Source: an uncultured Arenicella sp. (GTDB lineage: Bacteria; Pseudomonadota; Gammaproteobacteria; Arenicellales; Arenicellaceae). Taken from it: a DNA stretch of 53,336 nucleotides. Position numbers and translations under genes: made by a program. The stretch is taken from the NCBI GenBank assembly GCA_937974565.1, contig CALJWL010000006.1, forward strand, positions 1-53,336, written 5' to 3'. Of this stretch, positions 47,584 to 53,336 are shown piece after piece. Under the pieces are notes generated by a model. That model saw nothing but the letters and a program-made list of their open reading frames with translations, was not told the DNA's origin and searched no databases. The first letter of the stretch is position 1. Each line of letters begins with the position of its first letter.

Positions 47584-48089
47584 ACTTGATTCTACTTTTA
47601 CGCTTCGGTTAGACTAAAGTCTGAGCATTGAAGTTGCGTAGCAGCTATGGCCCCTACCCAACCCAATACCCAACCATGGTTTTTGCGTAACTTCAATTGC
47701 TCATTGATTCTTCTTTTATTTCCTCTCACGTCATTCCTTTCAGCAACATCCCATGGCTTTCAGAGCTTATAACCCACCGACTCTATTCCCTGATTTAATC
47801 TTAAATACGGCCTTTCAACTGTTTAACTCATCGGTTGCTTATTCTTAATAAACAATTATATAACAATAACTTATCTCCAATATAATATCGAAATTTAGGT
47901 TCGCGATAAATTCACAAGGCAATCCAACACAATGAAAAGTTTCACGATAACGAGGCACAACTACTCGCTGATAATTAAACCACCGTCAATACAGCAATTT
48001 ACAACTGTCGAGACGTGAATGATCGACATAAAACAGCTCACGCACACCATCAGACCAAAGTCTGATCCGCTTTCAAACAAAGCCTCTTA
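47584..48089. other. Gene-free stretch with inverted repeats before galE 3' end
   Basis: No supported ORF. GAGCATTGAAGTT (47623-47635) and AACTTCAATTGCTC (47689-47702) form an imperfect long-stem inverted repeat around a C-rich loop; AGACT/AGTCT is at 47611-47622. ATCAGAC-caaa-GTCTGAT (48049-48066) lies just past the galE stop and may end that transcript, although no T run follows. A small RNA is possible but unproven. Confidence 0.4.
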
Positions 48090-49100
48090 TTAATAACCGT
48101 TTGGATTATTTTGTTGCCAATTCCACTGATCTCGCATTATCTCATCCAACCCACGCTCGGCTTTCCAACCTAACTCACTAGCACTTAACACCACATCCGC
48201 AAAACTGCTGGCGACATCGCCGGCACGGCGCCCTTCCATCGAGTACGGTATTTTTCGCCCACTCGCTTTTTCAAACGCCGCAACCATCTCCAATACTGAA
48301 TAACCTTGACCCGCACCAATGTTATAGGCGCGACAACCATGTTCGGGCTGAAAACGCTTCACTGCTTGAATGTGGGCGGCCGCCAAATCAACAACATGAA
48401 TGTAATCTCGCACGCCTGTGCCATCGAGCGTGTCGTAGTCACCTCCCCATACGTTTAGCTTTTCAAGCCGCCCCACACCAACCTGCGCAATATAGGGCAT
48501 CAAATTATTAGGAATGCCGCTGGGGTCTTCGCCAATAAGCCCAGATTCATGCGCGCCAACGGGGTTAAAATACCGAAGTAATGTAAACACCCAATTCGAG
48601 TCGGCGACTGCAATGTCTCGTAAGATGGTCTCGATCATCAATTTGGTCTGACCATAGGGGTTAGTTGCTGACAGAGGAAAGTCTTCGGTAATAGGCACAC
48701 TTGCAGGGTCACCATAAACCGTGGCTGAAGAGCTAAACACCAATCTCCGACAATGATGCTCTTGCATAACCGTCAATAAAGACAATGTGCTTTCAATATT
48801 ACAGCGGTAGTATTCCAGCGGCTTTTCAGACGATTCTCCCACCGCTTTTAGCCCTGCAAAATGTATCACAGCATCAAAGTCGTGCTCTGCAAACACACGA
48901 TCTAAGGCAAGCTCATCCCTTAAATCTGCCTTTATGAACGGTGGTCTCTGGTCACAAATGGATTCAATTCGATCAATCACGGTGGCCGAACTGTTGACCA
49001 AATTATCGACAATGACCGGCTGATAACCCTGCTCAATCAGAGAGACCACAGCATGACTGCCAATGTAACCCGTTCCGCCCGTCACTAATATTTTCTTCAT
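48090..49100 (-). CDS. galE: UDP-glucose 4-epimerase
   Basis: 336 residues, normal GalE length. Interconverts UDP-glucose and UDP-galactose with bound NAD+, supplying galactose for lipopolysaccharide or exopolysaccharide. Rossmann GGTGYIGSH at 8-16, catalytic Ser124/125 region SSSATVYG, Tyr149-x3-Lys153 in PYGQTK, RYFNPVGAH, and the GVRDYIHVVDLA block. Monocistronic, divergent from the GT-C-like gene. Confidence 0.97.
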   Translation of the reverse strand: MKKILVTGGTGYIGSHAVVSLIEQGYQPVIVDNLVNSSATVIDRIESICDQRPPFIKADLRDELALDRVFAEHDFDAVIHFAGLKAVGESSEKPLEYYRCNIESTLSLLTVMQEHHCRRLVFSSSATVYGDPASVPITEDFPLSATNPYGQTKLMIETILRDIAVADSNWVFTLLRYFNPVGAHESGLIGEDPSGIPNNLMPYIAQVGVGRLEKLNVWGGDYDTLDGTGVRDYIHVVDLAAAHIQAVKRFQPEHGCRAYNIGAGQGYSVLEMVAAFEKASGRKIPYSMEGRRAGDVASSFADVVLSASELGWKAERGLDEIMRDQWNWQQNNPNGY

Positions 49101-49374
49101 TGATTAAAATGCTTACAAAATTGCAGTAGTTTAATTGATATAATTGTTAAACATTAGGCACCAGAGTGAGTTCCTAACCTATTGCTTGTCACATTATTGT
49201 ACTATATCTTGCGAGCTAAGTATTTGCTTACTAATAAACCCTTCTTAAGGTCGGTCACCCTTAATTTACGCTAACAACTCACTTGGAACCAGAATTGCTT
49301 TTTCCATGCCTCAGTCTTACGAATCTGCACGCACACCAATATCCATGAATTAGATTCGCCACACCACCAAGACA

Positions 49375-50919
49375 ATGTATCAATTACTCCGTGACCGACC
49401 TAAATTTATTTTGGCGATAATTGTCGCCAACGTACTTTTGTCTGCGTGGAGCATCACTCTGGATTCGGTAATCAATAACGACGGCGTAACTTATATCGCC
49501 ATGGCCGAGCTGTTTCTAGAAGGTGACTGGGAGACCGCAAAAAGTTATTACAGTTGGCCGTTTTACCCTCTGTTAATCGCGGGCATAGCAAAGGCATTGC
49601 TGTTAGATGCATCAACAGCCGCTTATGTGCTTAACACCTTACTAGCAACGTCATTAAGCTTGGCTTTTGTTGCGGTGTTAGGGCAACTGTCGAACAACAA
49701 TCGCCGAATATTGTTGATCGCAGCAGTCGTCGTTCTACTATTCCCAAGCATCACTAAATATCGCTCCTACGTCATTCGTGACTTTGGGTATCTGAGCTTC
49801 TATCTTTGGTCGCTCTACTTTATTTTTCGTTTCTGTACCACGCTTAGCAAAAAGCACCTAATCGGCTGGTTAACGGCCACAGGTTTGGCTTGCCTGTTTC
49901 GGTTTGAGGGCATTGTATTGATGTTCGTTACGCCGTATTTTTTGTTTTTGTTTCTAAGTGAGGGCATCCAACACCGAAAAAAGATTTTGGCCGGTTTGTC
50001 GGTGTCGATTGGTGTTGCTTCCACGGCCGTTATTTCTTGGTATTTGAGTGACAAATACCAAGCTAGCATTCAATTGGCTCAAGAAGCAGGCAAGGATATC
50101 CATTCTGTGTTTGACCTCTTTATGTCGAACATCAACGAGCAGTTTGGTGTCGCGCCGGGCGGCACATGGGCCTATTTGACCTCCATCGGCAGCAAAGTGT
50201 TGGACGTTATCTATCAACTCATACGTCGAATGGCCGTTTTTTATTTCTTCTTAGGCCTAATCGCCTACAAGTTTGGAATGGGACTAAGCACTCGCCTTCA
50301 TAAACGTATTTGGTTAGTCTACTTACTTACTAACTTATTTATGCTTATCGGCTTTAGTTTTACCAACAATTTGGTGGTTGGACGCTACACAATGGCCACC
50401 GCTCTAACCATCTTGCTGCTGGCACCGTTCGCAATAGATCGAGTGATTAACGCCCTTGGCTCAAGCCGATTAATTGCCAAATTGGGGGCTGTGCTTCTAC
50501 TCTTTGTTTTAACCTTCGCTTCAGCAGACGGTCTTAATGTACAAACGAAAAAAACGCATTTTCTGGAAGTCGGTCGTTGGCTGCATAACAATTTACCTGA
50601 AGGCGCAAGCCTATTTAGTAATGATCGTCTACTAATTCATTACGCCGATTTAGGCCCTCGAAGTAACTTTGTTGACCAATTCACCAATAAACGAATGTGG
50701 TCACACATCGACAAGAATGTTTTTTACTCTTATGATTATGTTGCCGTTTCAGTAACACCAAACAGCTTATTAGAATCAAACTTCGCGAGTTCATTGTGGT
50801 TTAAAATGGACCGTGGCCCAATCAAGGTTTTTGAAGCGGATAACGGGCGCAAGGTGATTATTTTTTCAACCCAACCACAAGACACAGACACGTCAAGAGT
50901 AAAATCTTCGGATGACTAG
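49375..50919 (+). CDS. Polytopic GT-C-like (ArnT/PMT-type) membrane protein
   Basis: 514 residues with about 10-12 hydrophobic segments. An acidic motif in the first large loop (NNDGVTYIAMAE) and the overall layout (membrane core, periplasmic C-terminal part about 400-500) resemble GT39/GT83-type glycosyltransferases that use polyprenyl-phosphate sugars. Donor and acceptor are unknown, and no polymer locus surrounds it. Its TAG stop overlaps the next ATG by 8 nt, so it is coupled to the metallophosphoesterase gene, suggesting a shared envelope role. Confidence 0.75.
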   Translation: MYQLLRDRPKFILAIIVANVLLSAWSITLDSVINNDGVTYIAMAELFLEGDWETAKSYYSWPFYPLLIAGIAKALLLDASTAAYVLNTLLATSLSLAFVAVLGQLSNNNRRILLIAAVVVLLFPSITKYRSYVIRDFGYLSFYLWSLYFIFRFCTTLSKKHLIGWLTATGLACLFRFEGIVLMFVTPYFLFLFLSEGIQHRKKILAGLSVSIGVASTAVISWYLSDKYQASIQLAQEAGKDIHSVFDLFMSNINEQFGVAPGGTWAYLTSIGSKVLDVIYQLIRRMAVFYFFLGLIAYKFGMGLSTRLHKRIWLVYLLTNLFMLIGFSFTNNLVVGRYTMATALTILLLAPFAIDRVINALGSSRLIAKLGAVLLLFVLTFASADGLNVQTKKTHFLEVGRWLHNNLPEGASLFSNDRLLIHYADLGPRSNFVDQFTNKRMWSHIDKNVFYSYDYVAVSVTPNSLLESNFASSLWFKMDRGPIKVFEADNGRKVIIFSTQPQDTDTSRVKSSDD

Positions 50920-52219
50920 TCCGACCAACATAACTCGCCGAGAATTATTAAAACGCCTGACCATTGGTGCAACCATGGCCAGTGGCGTGATCGGCGGTGT
51001 GTCTTATAGCTTAAATCGAGGGATACGCTACCCAACCTTAAGTTTAGAACCCAAACCATTGAACACCCAGTTTTCATTGGCTCAGGGCGTGGCCTCGCTT
51101 AGCAGTTATGATGTACTAAAACTGGCGCAGAAACCGAACCAGCACAACGGTAACAATAAAAACCTGACCCCACATTTTAGGGCATTCTCAGCCGAGCCTC
51201 GTGTTGTGCTGCGCGCTAACAAACAACAATCAATCCGGTTCACTGTTAATAATATTGCAGCTGATGCCGTTCTTAAAATAGAGCCCAGCGGTGCCGTAAA
51301 CACATCGCAGGTTGCCGAAACCATTGACGGCATTACTCGAACTGTCGAATTAAATATGGCGCGCGCGCAAGAGGTCACCTTATCTTGGAGGCTCCCCTAC
51401 GACAGTGACTTTAAGTTCGCGTCTATCGGTGACTCTGGTGGAGATCAAGAGCTTGCTTGGTGCATACAACGGGCACAGGATCTCGGTGCTAAATTTTTAT
51501 TGCATTTAGGCGATTTTAATTATCAAGAAGGCGATTACGCGAGATCAATAAGGCTGTTCCACAACAGCCCAATACCCTGTTATATCAGCATCGGCAACCA
51601 CGATTTTCACGACAGCGGCCTTATCTATTCACAGTTTTTAAACCAACTAGGCCCGTTAAATCACGCGTTCACCATCGGCAAAACGCGCTTCGTTAATATC
51701 GATACCGCGGCCAGGGTGCTGCCCTACTCCGCGGGGCATCGTGGGGCTCTACTAAACGCCTTAATGACAACCAATAACCGCGTAACCGAAACGGTTTCAT
51801 ACACCCACTGCCCGCTGCATGACCCACAAGAAGGCAGCACCCACGATCTAGGCAGTAAAGGAGAGCGTGATTGGTTAATCGACGCATTGAAACGCATCAA
51901 CTCAAAAACATTGCTCAGCGGACACATTCATATCTATGATAGAACCGAATTTATGGGCATTGACAATATCATTGCCGGTCAAGGCTTAGGTCATCAAGAC
52001 ATACTGACCAACTCTGATTACTCTAAAATGGCCATCGGTGAAGTAGCCAAAGACGGGAAAGTCAGCTTCAAACCTGAACCGCTTAGCATGCCAATGAATC
52101 TGCACTGCCACCCACGCAGCCAGCCAGTCAAAGACAGCTTATTGCAGCATCACGACACGCCTCAAAATAGAGCCTTACTCAATCGCATTGAAACCAACTG
52201 CAAATCCATTAAAGCGTAA
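50912..52219 (+). CDS. Tat-exported metallophosphoesterase
   Basis: 435 residues. Tat leader TRRELLK (Arg9-Arg10) with a hydrophobic segment ending near residue 32. An Ig-like N-terminal part precedes the calcineurin-type phosphoesterase domain: IGDSGGD, LGDFNYQEGD, IGNHDFHD, THCPLHD and GHIHIYDR supply the expected two-metal ligands. It probably acts in the periplasm after folding in the cytoplasm. Substrate unknown. It overlaps the upstream GT-C-like gene by 8 nt. Confidence 0.88.
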   Translation: MTSPTNITRRELLKRLTIGATMASGVIGGVSYSLNRGIRYPTLSLEPKPLNTQFSLAQGVASLSSYDVLKLAQKPNQHNGNNKNLTPHFRAFSAEPRVVLRANKQQSIRFTVNNIAADAVLKIEPSGAVNTSQVAETIDGITRTVELNMARAQEVTLSWRLPYDSDFKFASIGDSGGDQELAWCIQRAQDLGAKFLLHLGDFNYQEGDYARSIRLFHNSPIPCYISIGNHDFHDSGLIYSQFLNQLGPLNHAFTIGKTRFVNIDTAARVLPYSAGHRGALLNALMTTNNRVTETVSYTHCPLHDPQEGSTHDLGSKGERDWLIDALKRINSKTLLSGHIHIYDRTEFMGIDNIIAGQGLGHQDILTNSDYSKMAIGEVAKDGKVSFKPEPLSMPMNLHCHPRSQPVKDSLLQHHDTPQNRALLNRIETNCKSIKA

Positions 52220-52349
52220 CTGGCCAATTCTGATGAGTTGTCATTGATAACACAGCACATCAGCGATATTAAAACCGTACTGCTTTTCTTTGTTCAGTAA
52301 AATAAACAAGCCGTGAGACTTGTCCGCACATCTTTGGTTATTGGGTTAA

Positions 52350-52490
52350 CGCCTAGTCTGGCAACAAGAGGGTTATGCGGGGAATCAGTAAGCGGGGAGA
52401 CCCGTATCTGCGTGGTCAGACTCTTGTGCTACTCGCCCCAATAATAAGCGGGATAGCACGCCTCCATGTAAACCGTAGGGGCGAGTGAAT
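52350..52490 (+). ncRNA. Candidate structured RNA of unknown class
   Basis: Dense complementary segments: CAAGAG (52365-52370) with CTCTTG (52421-52426); ATGCGGG (52375-52381) with CCCGTAT (52401-52407), one G-U pair, nested inside it; AGTCTG (52355-52360) with CAGACT (52417-52422), in pseudoknot order; GTGCTA (52426-52431) with TAGCAC (52454-52459); and ACTCGCCCC (52431-52439) with GGGGCGAGT (52478-52486). Several of these share bases, so some alternatives exclude each other. It is non-coding on both strands as far as I can see. Possible identities are a HEARO/omega-type RNA, a group II intron fragment or an unknown RNA; strand is assumed. Confidence 0.4.
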
Positions 52491-52554
52491 AGCTAACCAT
52501 TGTGACAACTCTTTACGGCTCAGTTTTTGATTAGAAATACCTTGCCAGACTTAG

Positions 52555-52584
52555 CTTACACTTACACTTACACTTACACTTACA
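52555..52584. repeat. CTTACA hexanucleotide microsatellite, 5 copies
   Basis: Five perfect head-to-tail CTTACA units. It lies outside any gene. Short tandem repeats of this type can vary in copy number by slippage. Confidence 0.9.
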
Positions 52585-52692
52585 ACAGCATTATGATTCA
52601 TGATGGGTATAGTTGGTTATAAAAAACTTCATATTGGGCATTATGATGCCGTAGGTTGAGGTGTATCCATCTCATCTGCAGTGAAAAATTAT

Positions 52693-52998
52693 CTAATTGT
52701 CCTGCTTCTTTACTTTTTCTTGCCGTTCTACCTTATCAATGGAAATCTCTGGACCAACGAAACCACCTAACATTGGAGCATACCTGTAAGAAAAAGTTCT
52801 TCCATTTTGAGTTATTGAAATCGTATCACCAGGCGACCATCTGTAAACCCTAAGATTTATATCAGTACGAACGAAGCCATTTGCACCGGCAGACACGTTG
52901 TGCGCATACCTCGATAGACCGTGCAAAGAATAAGAGTAAGTGCGCTGGAACCGGCCGTGGTAGGTGATGCAGCCCTCGAAGGCGTTAGGTGATAGCAA
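52693..52998 (-). CDS. Doubtful small ORF or 3' gene remnant
   Basis: 101 codons from a TTG. The C-terminal part (RVYRWSPGDTISITQNGRTF, GGFVGPEISIDKVER) looks protein-like and beta-rich, ending in a Lys-rich tail, but the start has no ribosome site and the upstream part looks non-coding. Possibly the tail of a gene broken near the insertion element. No family recognised. Confidence 0.25.
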   Translation of the reverse strand: MLSPNAFEGCITYHGRFQRTYSYSLHGLSRYAHNVSAGANGFVRTDINLRVYRWSPGDTISITQNGRTFSYRYAPMLGGFVGPEISIDKVERQEKVKKQDN

Positions 52999-53149
52999 GA
53001 TTGATCTTGTGAGCCCACGATCATAGATAGCAGGCAGGCATCACGACGTGCAATGAAAAGTTGATAGCCCACGAATACCAGCACGCGATTTTTGCGTGCG
53101 TACATGTCACACTTGTTATGCGAACTTTCTAAATGCAACTTAACAACCA

Positions 53150-53211
53150 CCGTCTAAAGGCGGTGGGTTAACCAATAGGACTGAAAGTCCATATTATCGG
53201 CTAAAGCCGAT
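53150..53211. mobile_element. 3' end structure of IS200/IS605-type element
   Basis: Three consecutive small hairpins: CCACCG/CGGTGG (from about 53150), GGACT-gaa-AGTCC (53178-53190) and ATCGGC-taaa-GCCGAT (53196-53211). They lie directly downstream of the minus-strand transposase gene, as expected for the subterminal hairpins of single-strand-transposing IS200/IS605 elements. The exact tip of the element was not determined. Confidence 0.6.
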
Positions 53212-53214
53212 TGC

Positions 53215-53336
53215 CTAACTCTCAACGTCAAAATTATCATCTGGGTTTCTCTCAAAATGATGTTCTAAATATTCTCTAATCATTTCTTTTGTTAACTCAC
53301 CCGCCGTAACGCAAAAATATCCTCTTGCCCAGAAGT
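53215..53336 (-). CDS. tnpA: IS200/IS605-type transposase TnpA, C-terminal fragment (cut by window)
   Basis: The last 39 codons plus TAG, read from the window edge. FWARGYFCVTAGELTKEMIR and then HHFERNPDDNFD match the C-terminal end of Y1 HUH transposases of the IS200 type, where the catalytic Tyr sits upstream, outside the window. The gene continues beyond 53336, so whether it is intact cannot be told. Confidence 0.85.
   Translation of the reverse strand, partial: FWARGYFCVTAGELTKEMIREYLEHHFERNPDDNFDVES

Larger units (their letters stand above)
52220..53149. other. Gene-poor segment with folded RNA candidate and IS end
   Basis: About 930 bp without a convincing gene. It contains the structured stretch 52350-52490, the CTTACA repeat, a doubtful minus-strand ORF at 52693-52998 and a GCACGC/GCGTGC hairpin at 53081-53099. 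The composition and the adjacent IS200-like gene suggest an insertion hot spot. Confidence 0.5.

Noticed and set aside
52984-52990. GTTAGGT resembling an integron attC core site, with gene-cassette-like context
   Set aside because: No partner RYYYAAC site at 60-140 nt on either side in the correct orientation and no internal L sites, so a cassette is not supported.
52857-53150. 97-codon minus-strand ORF beside the IS end
   Set aside because: It overlaps the 52693-52998 frame and the IS hairpin, has no recognisable domain or ribosome site, and looks non-coding.

Overview
The window looks like chromosomal DNA from a free-living, probably marine gammaproteobacterium. It carries Gram-negative envelope genes (a waaA-type Kdo transferase, an OmpA-family protein, a type II secretion GspC-like protein), an aerobic hemF, a Tat-type leader and ordinary housekeeping genes. 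No rRNA or tRNA gene, CRISPR array or prophage was seen. The taxonomic placement is an inference from gene content only.

Positions 1-27803 (minus strand) hold the most unusual locus: four co-directional genes in about 27.8 kb. In transcription order they are a 142-residue GspC/PulC-like membrane protein, a 5767-residue exported mosaic protein, a 162-residue six-cysteine exported protein whose ATG lies 2 nt after the giant's stop, and an RHS/YD-repeat protein of more than 3140 residues that runs off the left edge. The giant combines a HELLH metallopeptidase-like domain, terpenoid-cyclase-like repeats, CARDB, FlgD-Ig, propeller, FN3 and cadherin-like modules. My working hypothesis is a dedicated secreted or surface assembly made of two giant proteins, a small partner and a secretion adaptor. 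This is the best candidate here for an undescribed system.

Positions 28063-34553 hold a DUF885 metallopeptidase-like protein, a zinc-ribbon membrane gene cut by an in-frame TAG, a NUDIX hydrolase, a membrane-protein/XRE-regulator pair, and a tight tsaC-hemF-waaA operon. Positions 34702-39106 contain four DUF547 paralogs in a row; two keep the conserved His/Asn/Cys/Cys motif and two have lost it to different degrees. Positions 39220-43142 carry a MerA-like flavoprotein paired with a VTT/TVP38 membrane protein, a Sfp-type phosphopantetheinyl transferase with an altered motif, and a DUF218 membrane protein.

Positions 43451-47396 hold trpB-trpA, ending in a clear terminator, then an OmpA/BON protein with a helix-hairpin-helix partner, also followed by a strong terminator. 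Positions 48090-52219 hold galE and a divergent pair made of a GT-C-like membrane protein and a Tat-exported metallophosphoesterase. The right end (52220-53336) is gene-poor: a strongly folded, apparently non-coding segment, a CTTACA microsatellite, an uncertain ORF and the 3' end of an IS200/IS605-type transposase gene cut by the window edge.
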